A stretch of DNA of 64,000 nucleotides from Salsipaludibacter sp963735045 (GCA_963735045.1 CAVTIZ010000003.1:744001-808000), one strand, 5' to 3'. Positions 26,892-36,539 are shown, numbered from the stretch's first letter. A program made the numbers and translations. Notes: generated by a model not told the origin, from the letters alone.

Positions 26892-27866
26892 ATGTCCGCT
26901 CCCGCCATCCAGGCCAGTGGCCTGGTCAAGCACTTCGGCGAGACCGAGGCGCTCGCCGGGTTCGACCTGGACGTGACCGAGGGCACCGTCATGGGCCTGC
27001 TCGGTCCGAACGGGGCCGGCAAGACCACCGCGGTGCGCATCCTCGCCACCCTGCTCCGCGCCGACCGGGGGACCGCCTCGGTCGCCGGCTTCGACGTCGT
27101 CGACGAGCCCGACCGGGTGCGCTCCCGGATCGGCCTGACCGGTCAGTACGCCGCCGTGGACGAACACCTCACCGGCCACGAGAACGTGACCATGGTGGGA
27201 CGGCTGTCGGGTCTGGGCAAGGCCCAGGCGTCCGGCCGCGCGGACGACCTGCTGGACCGATTCGGGTTGTCCGACGCGGCCGACCGGACCTCCAAGACCT
27301 ACAGCGGGGGGATGCGGCGACGCCTGGACCTGGCGGCCTCACTGGTCGCCTCGCCCGACATCGTGTTCCTCGACGAGCCCACGACCGGGCTGGACCCGGC
27401 CAGCAGGCTCGGGCTGTGGGAGGTCATCCGCGAGGTGGTCGCGTTGGGCACGACCGTGCTGCTCACGACCCAGTACCTGGAGGAGGCGGACCAGCTCGCC
27501 GACGAGATCCTGGTCATCGACCTCGGACGCCAGATCGCGCGGGGCACCGCCACCAAGCTCAAGGCCGACGTCGGCGGGGAGACGGTCGCCGTCGAGCTGG
27601 TCGACCCGGACCGCCTGGACGAGGCGGCCGGCGTGTTGGGTGAGGTCGCCGGTGGCGACGTCCATCGAGACTCGCGCCAGGGCCGCCTGTCGTTCCCGGT
27701 CCACGGTGACACCGGGCGACTGGCCGCGACGGTGCGGGCCCTGGACCGTGCCGGCATCGCCGTGGCCGACCTCAGCCTGCGTCGTCCCTCGCTGGACGAC
27801 GTCTTCCTGTCCCTGACCGGTCGGGCGGCCAGCGAGGCCGCCGCCGACACCGTGGAGCCGACGTGA
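26892..27866 (+). CDS. ABC transporter ATP-binding protein, daunorubicin-resistance (DrrA) type
   Basis: Drives export together with the adjacent permease. The 324 residues contain Walker A GPNGAGKTT, the Q-loop GLTGQYAAVDE typical of DrrA, signature YSGGMRRRLDLA, and Walker B IVFLDEPTTGLDPASR. A C-terminal DrrA-associated domain ends with SLRRPSLDDVFLSLTG. GGAGG lies upstream of the ATG at 26892; a GTG at 26880 overlaps that ribosome binding site and is not used. Its stop overlaps the permease start. DrrAB homologues export anthracyclines, antibiotics or lipids. The substrate here is unknown. Confidence 0.93.
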   Translation: MSAPAIQASGLVKHFGETEALAGFDLDVTEGTVMGLLGPNGAGKTTAVRILATLLRADRGTASVAGFDVVDEPDRVRSRIGLTGQYAAVDEHLTGHENVTMVGRLSGLGKAQASGRADDLLDRFGLSDAADRTSKTYSGGMRRRLDLAASLVASPDIVFLDEPTTGLDPASRLGLWEVIREVVALGTTVLLTTQYLEEADQLADEILVIDLGRQIARGTATKLKADVGGETVAVELVDPDRLDEAAGVLGEVAGGDVHRDSRQGRLSFPVHGDTGRLAATVRALDRAGIAVADLSLRRPSLDDVFLSLTGRAASEAAADTVEPT

Positions 27867-28705
27867 GCATCGCCACCACCACCGGCAGTTCGGCCGCGCA
27901 GTCGGCCCGCAACCACAAGGGCACGCTCTGGCGCGACACGCCGATCGTGGCACGGCGCAACCTCCTGCGCGTGATGCGCCAGCCACAGATCGCCATCTTC
28001 GTCCTGATCCAGCCGATCATGTTCGTGCTGCTGTTTCGCTACGTCTTCGGCAGCGCCATCCCGATCCCGGGGTTCGACTACGTCGAGTACCTCATCCCCG
28101 GGATCGTCGCCCAGACCCTGGTGTTCGGGTCCGCGACGACCGCGATCGGCATGACCGAGGACCTCAAGGGCGGCATCGTCGACCGCTTCCGGGCGCTGCC
28201 GATGTCCGGTGGGGCGGTGATGACGGGGCGGGTGCTGTCGGACCTGGCCGTCAACCTCGTCAGCCTCGTCGTGATGGTGGTGGTCGGCTACCTGGTCGGA
28301 TTCCGGATCACGACGTCGCTGGGCGAGTCGTTGCTCGCCCTGGTGCTGCTGGTCGGCCTGACCCTGGCCTTCTCCAGCATCTCCGCCGTGATCGGGCTGG
28401 CGGTCAAGGAGCCCGAGGCCGCCCAGTCGGCCGGGTTCCTGTGGCTGTTCCCGCTGACCTTCATCTCGTCGGTGTTCGTGCCGACGGTCGGGATGCCGAC
28501 GCCGCTGAAGTTCTTCGCCGAGTACATCAACCCCGTCAGCTACGTCGCCGACGCGGCGCGCGGGCTGACCATCGGCGGCTACCTGTGCGGCGCGGAGGTC
28601 TGCACCGACCTGGCTGGCCCGATCCTGTGGTCGGTCGTCTGGATCGTCGGGATCATGCTGGTGTTCGTGCCGCTGGCGATCCGGATGTGGCGACACCTGG
28701 AGTGA
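27863..28705 (+). CDS. ABC-2 type permease, DrrB family
   Basis: A 280-residue membrane partner of the preceding ATPase, with a GTG start in a GTGA overlap. About six helices are visible. Family markers are the N-terminal RNLLRVMRQPQIAIFVLIQP, the EYLIPGIVAQTLVFGS segment, the RFRALPMSGGAVMTGR loop and NPVSYVADAARGL near the end. Together the two genes form a complete two-subunit exporter. Confidence 0.93.
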   Translation: MSIATTTGSSAAQSARNHKGTLWRDTPIVARRNLLRVMRQPQIAIFVLIQPIMFVLLFRYVFGSAIPIPGFDYVEYLIPGIVAQTLVFGSATTAIGMTEDLKGGIVDRFRALPMSGGAVMTGRVLSDLAVNLVSLVVMVVVGYLVGFRITTSLGESLLALVLLVGLTLAFSSISAVIGLAVKEPEAAQSAGFLWLFPLTFISSVFVPTVGMPTPLKFFAEYINPVSYVADAARGLTIGGYLCGAEVCTDLAGPILWSVVWIVGIMLVFVPLAIRMWRHLE

Positions 28706-28752
28706 TCCGGCGTCGCCGTCGGCACCACCGGGGGACTGGGCCCGACCCCGCG

Positions 28753-29088
28753 TCAGTGCTGCAGGCGCTCGAGGTTGGCCTGCTCGGACTCCCTCGCGCG
28801 GCGGTGCTTGAACCAGGCGAAGGCGCCGGTGATGGCCGAGATCAGCACGGCGTTGACCAGCACGGCGATCCAGTTGGGGATCAGCAGCAACGACACCACC
28901 GGTCCCAGCAGCCAGGCCAACTTCCAGTAGCGCTGCTGTTGTCGGGCGGCCATCACGGCCAGTCGCGCGTCGGAGCGCTTGCGCATCGCCTGGCCACGTC
29001 CGACCGTTCGCAGCACCTCCCGCCGCTGTCCCCAGGTCATCGACCGCCATTTCTTGTCGAAGGCGGCCTGGTCGGGGAGGCGGACCAC
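28753..29088 (-). CDS. Hypothetical small membrane protein
   Basis: A 111-residue protein. The first 50 residues are basic and hydrophilic (KKWRSMTWGQRREVLRTVGR). Two hydrophobic helices follow (YWKLAWLLGPVVSLLLIPNW and AVLVNAVLISAITGAFAWF), then a charged C-terminal helix. No family is recognised. The GTG at 29088 is used; the ATG 16 codons later is an alternative. It is convergent with the exporter genes and divergent from the AlkB-like gene. Confidence 0.65.
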   Translation of the reverse strand: MVRLPDQAAFDKKWRSMTWGQRREVLRTVGRGQAMRKRSDARLAVMAARQQQRYWKLAWLLGPVVSLLLIPNWIAVLVNAVLISAITGAFAWFKHRRARESEQANLERLQH

Positions 29089-29230
29089 GATGGCGGCGAG
29101 GTCGACCGTGACACGCGCACGATCGGCCGGGCGTCCGTGGAGGCTACGTGCTGGGCCGAGCGACTGCGGCCGCGGGTCGGCGGGTCCGGCGGGCGGACAC
29201 GCGTGCCGTCGGCACGTGGGGGCCGGGGGG

Positions 29231-29258
29231 TTGACGACTCGAACACGTGTTCGATACC
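29231..29258 (+). promoter_or_regulatory. LexA/SOS box embedded in the alkB-like promoter
   Basis: TTGACG (29231-29236) and GATACC (29253-29258) form a -35/-10 pair with a 16-base spacer. Inside the spacer, 29241-29252 reads GAACACGTGTTC, a perfect palindrome. Extended by one base each side it is CGAACACGTGTTCG, matching the Gram-positive LexA consensus CGAAC(N4)GTTCG exactly. LexA bound there would block RNA polymerase. The start codon at 29268 is only nine bases past the -10, so the transcript should be leaderless or nearly so. Confidence 0.8.
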
Positions 29259-29267
29259 GTCGCCATC

Positions 29268-29972
29268 ATGTCCACCACCTCCGTGCCCACGCCCGCTCCC
29301 ACCCGTCCGGTGGTCGCCCGCCCGCGCAGCGTTGCGGTGCCGGTGGGCCGGCGCGACGTCGCGGCCCGGCAGGTGTCGCTGCTGGACGCGCCGGCCGGGG
29401 TGGTCGAGGTCGACCGGGAGCTGTCGACGCGCAGCCGGCTGGAGCTGTCCCGCGGTGCCTGGGTCGACGTCGTGCCACGGTTCGTGCGTGGCAGCCACGA
29501 GCTGTTCGACACCGTGGTCGAGGAAGCGGCCTGGCGCGCCGAGGAGATGGTGCTGTTCGAGGAGGTCGTCGCCTGCCCCCGGCTGTCGGTGCGCTGGCAC
29601 GTGGGGGACCTGCCGGCCGAGCTCGCCGTCCTGCGGTCGATGGCGGCCGCGCTCAGCCAGTCCTATCGGGTGGCGCTGACCCAGGTCTCGGCCAACCTGT
29701 ACCGGGACGGGCGTGACTCGGTTGCCTGGCACGGCGACCGTGGGGCGCGGGATCGGCCCCGTGCGACCATCGCGGTCCTGTCGCTGGGTTCCGTGCGACC
29801 GTTCCGGCTGCGCGAGCGTGGCGGGCCCGGGCGTCACGAGCTGCGACCCGACAGCGGTGACCTCCTCGTGATGGGCGGGTCCTGCCAACGGACGTGGCAG
29901 CACGCCGTGCCCAAGGTGTCCGACGCGGGCCCACGCATCGCCGTGATGTTCCGCACGGTCGCCGACGGGTGA
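29268..29972 (+). CDS. AlkB-like 2-oxoglutarate/Fe(II) dioxygenase, probably SOS-induced
   Basis: Predicted to remove alkyl groups from damaged DNA or RNA bases by oxidative demethylation. With the ATG at 29268 the protein is 234 residues. The metal triad is visible: His155 and Asp157 in AWHGDRG and His212 in WQHAVPK. The 2-oxoglutarate-binding arginines are in RIAVMFR (Arg223 and Arg229). SANLYRDGRDSVAWH matches the AlkB substrate/cofactor strand. A GTG at 29247 is rejected because it falls inside the LexA box and upstream of the -10 element. The LexA site supports a DNA-repair role. Confidence 0.9.
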   Translation: MSTTSVPTPAPTRPVVARPRSVAVPVGRRDVAARQVSLLDAPAGVVEVDRELSTRSRLELSRGAWVDVVPRFVRGSHELFDTVVEEAAWRAEEMVLFEEVVACPRLSVRWHVGDLPAELAVLRSMAAALSQSYRVALTQVSANLYRDGRDSVAWHGDRGARDRPRATIAVLSLGSVRPFRLRERGGPGRHELRPDSGDLLVMGGSCQRTWQHAVPKVSDAGPRIAVMFRTVADG

Positions 29973-30110
29973 CCCTGGGGGCGCTGGCGGTCCCCCCGGT
30001 CCGAGCGTCGGCTTGTCGGTGGTCGGGGCCGACCCCGGGGCCGGCGCGAAGGACGGCGCGCCGGTACATCTGGGGTCCAGCCCGCCCACACGCGACCCGG
30101 AGCCATCGCC

Positions 30111-30530
30111 ATGAGCGTCGTCAAGATCAACGTCCTGACCGTGCCGGCCGAACGACGCGAGGTGCTCGAGCAGCGCTTCGGCGCCCGTGCCGGCGAGGTC
30201 GACACGACCCCGGGCTTCGAGTCCTTCGAACTGCTGCGACCGACCGACGACTCGGACCGGTACTTCGTGGTCACCCGGTGGGTCGACGAGCAGGCCTTCC
30301 AGGACTGGATGTCCTCGCAGGCGTTCCAGCGTGGCCACGCTGGCGGCGACACCGGTGACGGTCCCGCGGCCGGGACGTCGCCCGGCTCCCCGTCCGGACC
30401 CGCATCCGAGTCGGGATCCACCGCCGGCGCCACGCCGGCCCAGGAGCGACCGGCCCACGCAGGTGGCGGACCGGCGGCCACCGGCGCCGAGCTGTTGTCC
30501 TTCGAGGTCGTGCAGGAATCGCACGCCTGA
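30111..30530 (+). CDS. ABM-domain protein (antibiotic biosynthesis monooxygenase/heme oxygenase-like fold)
   Basis: A 139-residue protein of the dimeric ferredoxin-like ABM superfamily. The fold begins VVKINVLTVPAERREVLEQR. It continues with GFESFELLRPTD and RYFVVTRWVDEQAFQDWMSS. A Gly/Ser/Pro/Ala-rich insert of about 45 residues then precedes the final strand LLSFEVVQE. Members include heme-degrading MhuD/IsdG and many proteins of unknown role, and no residue here settles the function. It lies between the AlkB-like gene and prfB with 138 and 249 base gaps. Confidence 0.78.
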   Translation: MSVVKINVLTVPAERREVLEQRFGARAGEVDTTPGFESFELLRPTDDSDRYFVVTRWVDEQAFQDWMSSQAFQRGHAGGDTGDGPAAGTSPGSPSGPASESGSTAGATPAQERPAHAGGGPAATGAELLSFEVVQESHA

Positions 30531-30779
30531 CCGGGGCGTTGCGGCCCCCCGCCGAGGGTCTCGGGTGGCCCGATAGCCTGTCGGGGTTCCGTCCCCGTGC
30601 ACCTTCGTGGACGCCTTCCGGCCGTGCGGCGACCCCCGGTGGGACCGTCCGGTGGGCGTCTCGGATCGCCCGGACCACGCCCGTTCACCGGGGGCGTGCG
30701 CGCACGCCGACCGCACGACCACGCCCGTCGGCACGCGCGACCTCCTCGCGACGACCCTCGACCCCCAGGAGCCCACGCC

Positions 30780-31901
30780 ATGGCCGACAACCATGCGGAC
30801 GCCCTCGCCGCCCAGCGCGCGCGGGTGGACCACATCCGCGGGTACCTCGACATCGAGGCCAAGCGACAGCTGCTCGAGGACCTCGAGGGCCAGGCGGCCG
30901 ACCCCACCTTGTGGGACGATCCCGATGCGGCACGCGGCGTGACCACGCAACTGTCGCGGGTGCGTGACGACCTCGAGCGCCACGACACCCTGACCGAGCG
31001 ACTCGACGACCTCGAGGTGCTCAACGGCCTGGCCCAGGAGGTCGACGACGACGACTCGGCCGCCGAGGTCGCCCGTGGCGTGGTCGCCGTCGCGCGGGAC
31101 ATCGACCGCCTCGAGGTGGCGACCCTGTTGTCGGGTGAGCACGACGGCAACGACGCGATCGTGTCCATCCAGGCGGGGGAGGGCGGCGTCGACGCCATGG
31201 ACTGGGCCCAGATGCTCCAGCGCATGTACCTGCGGTGGGCCGGCGACCGCGGGTTCTCCGCCGAGGTCTACGACCAGTCCTACGGCGAGGAGGCCGGCCT
31301 CAAGTCGACCACCTTCGAGGTGTCGGGCAGCGACGCCTACGGCCTGTTGTCCGCCGAGCACGGGGTGCACCGGCTCGTGCGGATCTCACCCTTCGACGGC
31401 AACGCCCGGCGCCAGACCTCCTTCGCGATGGTCGACGTGGTGCCGGTCCTGCCCGAGCTGGAACAGGAGGTCGAGGTCCCCGACGAGGACATCCGGGTGG
31501 ACGTCTACCGCTCCTCGGGGCCGGGTGGCCAGAGCGTCAACACGACCGACTCCGCCGTTCGCATCACCCACATCCCCACGGGCATCGTGGTGTCGTGCCA
31601 GAACGAGAAGTCCCAGCACCAGAACCGGGCGGCGGCGATGCGGGTGCTCAACGCCAAGCTGGCCGAGTTGGAACGCAAGAAGCGCCAGGACGAGCTGGAC
31701 GAGCTGCGAGGGGGTCGCCAGAAGGTCGGCTTCGGTTCCCAGATCCGGTCCTACGTCCTGCATCCCTACCAGATGGTCAAGGACCTGCGGACCGACCACG
31801 AGGTCGGCAATCCCGACTCGGTGCTCAACGGCAACGACCTCGACGAGTTCATCGAGGCCGAGCTGCGTCGACGCGCCGAGGAGCGAGCCCAACGGGACTG
31901 A
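30780..31901 (+). CDS. prfB: Peptide chain release factor 2
   Basis: Releases the finished peptide at UGA and UAA stops. The product is 373 residues. The stop-recognition tripeptide SPF lies in RISPFDGNARRQ near residue 203. The GGQ motif, in SSGPGGQSVNTTDSAVR, lies near residue 248. AGGAG at 30767-30771 is eight bases before the ATG. The frame is continuous, with no in-frame UGA near codon 25, so the autoregulatory +1 frameshift of E. coli prfB is absent. It precedes ftsE-ftsX and smpB-ssrA, a neighbourhood common in actinobacteria. Confidence 0.96.
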   Translation: MADNHADALAAQRARVDHIRGYLDIEAKRQLLEDLEGQAADPTLWDDPDAARGVTTQLSRVRDDLERHDTLTERLDDLEVLNGLAQEVDDDDSAAEVARGVVAVARDIDRLEVATLLSGEHDGNDAIVSIQAGEGGVDAMDWAQMLQRMYLRWAGDRGFSAEVYDQSYGEEAGLKSTTFEVSGSDAYGLLSAEHGVHRLVRISPFDGNARRQTSFAMVDVVPVLPELEQEVEVPDEDIRVDVYRSSGPGGQSVNTTDSAVRITHIPTGIVVSCQNEKSQHQNRAAAMRVLNAKLAELERKKRQDELDELRGGRQKVGFGSQIRSYVLHPYQMVKDLRTDHEVGNPDSVLNGNDLDEFIEAELRRRAEERAQRD

Positions 31902-32065
31902 TCCGACGGGGCGCGGGCACATCCGTTGGGACGGTGCCAGCCGCCGTTGCGGGATGTGTCACGGGGTATGGTCCAGACACGACGCCAAGCGCGACCGCAC
32001 ACCGGTTCCGGGCCCGACGATCATGGCCTGACGCCGACCCGCCCGAGTGACGCCGAGCGATCTGT

Positions 32066-32097
32066 TTGTGCACTCCTGTGGCTCATGTTGCTACGGT
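32066..32097 (+). promoter_or_regulatory. Candidate promoter in the 338-bp gap before ftsE
   Basis: TGCTACGGT at 32089-32097 has the form of an extended -10 (TGN-TACGGT). A weak TTGTGC sits at 32066-32071, 20 bases upstream, longer than ideal. The rest of the prfB-ftsE gap (31902-32239) shows only a bulged hairpin near 31918-31940 and no ribosome binding site of note. Confidence 0.35.
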
Positions 32098-32239
32098 GCA
32101 ACGGGCGGATCGCCCGGTCAGATCGCCCGACGTCCGGGCCGTGGGACCGGACCGTTGCATCTCGCGGCGCACCCGCTGGCCCACGAGCCGACACCACGTG
32201 GGCTCCCGCCCGTCGTCGTCCCGACCCCGTGGACCCACC

Positions 32240-32938
<699 letters not shown>

Positions 32939-33045
32939 TCCTCGTCGGCGTCGACCGCCGCCATGCGCGGCCGCGGTCGTCGGCCGGTACGTCACCGCGC
33001 CACACCTGAACCACCACCTCATCCCAGCAAGGAGCGACCGCCGCC

Positions 33046-33936
33046 ATGCGACGCTGGTCCTACATCCTCAACGAGGCCGCCATCGGGTTGCGACGCAACC
33101 TGTCGATGACGATCGCCGTCGTGCTGTCCGTGACCGTGTCCCTGTCGCTGTTGGGGGCCTCCATCCTCCTGCGCCAACAGGTGGACGCCGCGACCGACGA
33201 CTGGACGGGCAAGATCGAGGTCTCGATCTACCTGTGCGACGGCCTGTCCTGCCCACCCATCACCGATGGCCAGCAACAGGCGCTGCGCGACGAACTCCAG
33301 GCCAACCCGCTGGTCGAGCAGGTCTTCTTCGAGTCCAAGGAGCAGGCCTACGACGCGTTCCAACGGCAGTTCGCCAATGAACCCACGTTCCTCGACAGTG
33401 TCGACGAGACCACGCTCCCGGCCTCGTTCCGGGTCAAGCTGACCGACCCCGAGCGCTTCGACGCCATCAAGACCGAGTACGAGTTCACGCCCGGCGTCGA
33501 GTCGATCGTGGACCAGAAGGAACTGCTCGACGAGTTCCTGGCCTTCTCCAGCATCATCCGGTGGTCCGCGGGGATCATCGCGGCCATCTCGATGATCGCG
33601 GCGGCCGTCCTGGTCGGCAACACGGTGCGCATGGCCGCCTTCGCGCGACGGGACCAGACCCAGATCATGAAGTTGGTGGGCGCGTCGAGTTGGTACGTCC
33701 GACTGCCCTTCGTGTTGGAAGGTGTGCTTGCCGGGCTGCTTGGTGCGGCGATAGCGTGGGGTCTGCTCGTGTTCGGTGTTGACTGGATGTTCGGCAACCT
33801 GAGGGATTCGTTGTCCTTCGTGCCGTTCCTCACCACGACACAGATCATGGGCGTGTGGCCGTGGCTGGCGATCCCCGCCGTGGCCATGACCGCCGGGGCG
33901 TCGATCGTCGCCCTGTGGGGATTCCTCGACGTCTGA
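33046..33936 (+). CDS. ftsX: Cell division membrane protein FtsX
   Basis: Membrane partner of FtsE. The 296 residues show the FtsX layout: one N-terminal helix (SMTIAVVLSVTVSLSLLGAS), an extracytoplasmic domain of about 140 residues that contacts the wall hydrolase, then three helices. The extracellular loop carries two cysteines in IYLCDGLSCPP that could form a disulphide, as in mycobacterial FtsX. The membrane-proximal motif MKLVGASSWYVRLPFVLEG is conserved in the family. AAGGAG precedes the ATG. The M23 peptidase gene starts 29 bases downstream. Confidence 0.95.
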   Translation: MRRWSYILNEAAIGLRRNLSMTIAVVLSVTVSLSLLGASILLRQQVDAATDDWTGKIEVSIYLCDGLSCPPITDGQQQALRDELQANPLVEQVFFESKEQAYDAFQRQFANEPTFLDSVDETTLPASFRVKLTDPERFDAIKTEYEFTPGVESIVDQKELLDEFLAFSSIIRWSAGIIAAISMIAAAVLVGNTVRMAAFARRDQTQIMKLVGASSWYVRLPFVLEGVLAGLLGAAIAWGLLVFGVDWMFGNLRDSLSFVPFLTTTQIMGVWPWLAIPAVAMTAGASIVALWGFLDV

Positions 33937-33965
33937 ACCGGCGTCGTCAGCAGCCGGGGTTCACG

Positions 33966-35597
33966 ATGGTCGGCCGAGTGGTGGCACCTCGCCCGGGCCT
34001 GGCCGTCGTGGCGCTGGTGGTCGCGGTCGTCGGCTCGCTGGCCGTGCCCGCGTCGGCCCAGGACACCTCGACCCCACCGGCGGGCGCGACCCCCGCGGCG
34101 GGCGCGAGTCCCGCGGCGACCCCGACACCCGTCGTGGTCCTCGACGACGAGGGCGAGCCCGTCACCACGCCCGACATCGAACGCCTGCGCGCCGACGTGG
34201 TCACCCTGCGCGACCGCCTCGCGGGAGTCGGTCGCGACGAGACGCAGGCCCAGCAGGACGCCGTGACCGCGCGGGCTCGACTGACCGCTGCGGACCGTGG
34301 CGTCACCACGGCCACCCGAACCGCCGACGACGCCCGGCTGGAGTTGGAGCGGGCGCGTGCTCGGCTGGCCGCCGCCCGGCAACGGTTGGTCACGGCCCGC
34401 GACGTGCGTGACGACGTGGCGGAGGAACTGGCCGTCACCGACGCGCGACTCGCGGAGTCCAGGGTGGTGCTGCAGCGTCGCGTGCGCGAGGCCTGGATGA
34501 CGGGTGGACAGCTGTCCACCACGACGATGGTGCTGGGCATGGACGACTTCAACGACGTGGCGCGGGTCCAACACCTGCTCGGTGCAGTCGTCAGGGAGGA
34601 CAACGAGCTGGTCGCGGACCACCTGCGGCTGCAGTTGGCGCGCCAGGAGCGACTCGCGGAGGTCTCGGCCGAGGAGGACCGGGTCCGGGATGCGACCACG
34701 GCGGCCCGCGACAGCCGCGCCGCGCGGCGGGTCGCCGCGGGAGTTGCCGACGAGGCCGAGCGGACGGCTCGTGACCGCCGTGACCGTCGTGCCGCGGTGC
34801 TGGACGAGGTTCGTGCCGACCTGGCGAACCTGGGCGACGAGCGGCTGCGCGTCGAGGAGGAGCTGGACCACACCGAGGCCGCACTGGACGCCGCCGTCGC
34901 CGCGGAACTCCAACGCCGGCGCGAGGAGGCCCGACGCCTGGCCGCGGAGGCGCAACGACGACGGCAGGCAGAGGAGCAGCAACGACGGCGGGCCGAGCGG
35001 CAACGACGCCGACAGGCCGCCGCCGATGCGGCGGCGGACCAGCGTCGCGAGGAGGCGGCCGAACGTGCGGTCACCGGACAGGACGCCGCCGAGGCCGAGG
35101 CCGCGCGGGTGCGCGCCAGCGACCAGGCCCGGGTCGCCGCCGCCGTCGATGGGCGGGGGACCACCGATGACGTGGTCGTTCCACGCCGTGGCTGCGGGTC
35201 GCGGTCGGTGTGGGTGTGGCCGACCGACGGGTGCACCACGTCGGGATTCGGACGTCGTCGCCACCCGATCCTCGGGATCTCGCGGCTGCACGCCGGGGTG
35301 GACATCCCGGCCCCGGCGGGCCAGGCGATCCTCGCGGTCGCCGACGGTGTGGTCCACCGGGCGTCGTGGTCCGACGGGGGCCATGGCAACGTGGTGGTGA
35401 TCGACCACGGCGAGGTCGCGACGCTGTATGCCCACCAGTCCCGCCTGCTGGTCCGGGCCGGCCAACGGGTCGCGGCGGGCCAGGTCATCGGTCGCGTCGG
35501 CAGCACCGGGCTGTCCACCGGCGCCCACCTGCACCTCGAGGTCCACGTCGGCGGGCCCTACGGGACCACGGTGGACCCCGCGCGATGGTTCGAGTGA
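33966..35597 (+). CDS. Secreted coiled-coil M23 endopeptidase, EnvC/PcsB-like partner of FtsEX
   Basis: A 543-residue exported protein. A signal peptide ends near ASAQ (residues 28-31) and is followed by a Thr/Pro/Ala linker. Two long coiled-coil segments rich in Arg, Glu and Ala come next (about 65-250 and 285-400). An M23/LytM domain begins at about 415. Zinc ligands are intact: His and Asp in LHAGVDIP near residue 441 and the HLHLEV motif near 521. An intact site suggests a true peptidoglycan endopeptidase, unlike EnvC, which is a degenerate amidase activator. Position right after ftsEX and the coiled coils argue that FtsEX controls it. Confidence 0.88.
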   Translation: MVGRVVAPRPGLAVVALVVAVVGSLAVPASAQDTSTPPAGATPAAGASPAATPTPVVVLDDEGEPVTTPDIERLRADVVTLRDRLAGVGRDETQAQQDAVTARARLTAADRGVTTATRTADDARLELERARARLAAARQRLVTARDVRDDVAEELAVTDARLAESRVVLQRRVREAWMTGGQLSTTTMVLGMDDFNDVARVQHLLGAVVREDNELVADHLRLQLARQERLAEVSAEEDRVRDATTAARDSRAARRVAAGVADEAERTARDRRDRRAAVLDEVRADLANLGDERLRVEEELDHTEAALDAAVAAELQRRREEARRLAAEAQRRRQAEEQQRRRAERQRRRQAAADAAADQRREEAAERAVTGQDAAEAEAARVRASDQARVAAAVDGRGTTDDVVVPRRGCGSRSVWVWPTDGCTTSGFGRRRHPILGISRLHAGVDIPAPAGQAILAVADGVVHRASWSDGGHGNVVVIDHGEVATLYAHQSRLLVRAGQRVAAGQVIGRVGSTGLSTGAHLHLEVHVGGPYGTTVDPARWFE

Positions 35598-35668
35598 CCG
35601 TGGATCGGTGCGTCCGGTGACCCCGGTCGGCACCGGTGCCCCGTTGGGACGGCCGGTACGGTGCCGGC

Positions 35669-36148
35669 ATGGCGACGAACACGAAATCCGGCGTGAAACT
35701 GGTGGTGAACAACCGCCGGGCGCGACACGAGTACTTCCTCGACGACCGCTACGAGGCTGGACTGAAGCTGGTCGGGACCGAGGTCAAGTCCCTGCGCGAA
35801 GGACGCGGATCCCTGGCCGAGGCCTGGATCCGGCTGGACAAGGACACCGGTGAGGCCTGGCTGGAACAGGCCCACATCCCCGAGTACGCCTACGGCAACC
35901 GCAACAACCACCTGCCGACTCGTCCGCGCAAGCTGCTCCTGCATGGCCACGAACTGGACCACCTGGCCAAGGCCGTGGCCACCAAGGGCGTGACGTTGGT
36001 GCCCACGCGCATCTACTTCTCGCGCGGCCGGGCCAAGCTCGAGTTCGCCCTCGGGAAGGGCAAGAACGTCTCGGACAAGCGTCGCGACGTGGCCAAGCGC
36101 GACGCCCAGCGCCAGATCGAACGGGCCATGTCGGCGCGCAACCGGTGA
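35669..36148 (+). CDS. smpB: SsrA-binding protein SmpB
   Basis: Binds tmRNA and fills the decoding centre during trans-translation. The ATG at 35669 gives 159 residues, the normal length; an earlier start would add 11 unrelated residues. Conserved blocks are NRRARHEYFLDDRYEAGL, VGTEVKSLREGR, YAYGNRNNHLPTRPRKLLL and the basic tail KGKNVSDKRRDVAKRD. The ssrA gene lies 447 bases downstream. Its stop overlaps the following small frame in a GTGA. Confidence 0.96.
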   Translation: MATNTKSGVKLVVNNRRARHEYFLDDRYEAGLKLVGTEVKSLREGRGSLAEAWIRLDKDTGEAWLEQAHIPEYAYGNRNNHLPTRPRKLLLHGHELDHLAKAVATKGVTLVPTRIYFSRGRAKLEFALGKGKNVSDKRRDVAKRDAQRQIERAMSARNR

Positions 36149-36507
36149 CCGTCGCGGGCGTCGCCGCGGTGGCCTGGCTGTTCGTCACGATCGCCGTGGC
36201 CGTCCTGGCGCTGCGGCAGTGGGTGTCGGAACCGACCCTGCGGACCGGACGTGGCGTGGCCGGTGGCCGCCGCCCACCTCGTCGTCGGTGCCGCGTGGCT
36301 GGTGGCCGCGGTCCACTGGGCGGCCGGGACCAACCTGGGCCTTCGATCCTGTCGATTCCCACGATGGCGGTGGTCCACGGCCTGGTCAACGCCTTCGGCT
36401 TCACCCTGCTGGGGATGCTGGGCTGGTACCAGGTCGCGGCGAGCGCGCCCGACGCGATCGCCCCAAGACGGTCGGCACGGAATGACGACCCGGTGGTCAG
36501 CCGTTAG
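36145..36507 (+). pseudogene. Remnant or frameshifted YndJ-like membrane protein fragment
   Basis: The frame begins at a GTG overlapping the smpB stop and is open for 120 residues. It starts with a membrane helix (VAWLFVTIAVAVLAL) and ends with PTMAVVHGLVNAFGFTLLGM, which resembles the C-terminus of YndJ-family proteins. The middle of this frame is Arg/Gly-rich and unlike a membrane protein. The +1 frame over about 36251-36340 encodes VAAAHLVVGAAWLVAAVHWA, a good helix. Two compensating indels would restore a continuous protein, so it is either a decayed gene or a region with assembly errors. Confidence 0.5.
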
Positions 36508-36539
36508 CATGGACAGGCCCGGCTCACGTCGGGCACCGG

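Noticed and set aside
30780..30900. Programmed +1 frameshift in prfB
   Set aside because: The frame is continuous from the AGGAG-preceded ATG and contains no early in-frame UGA.
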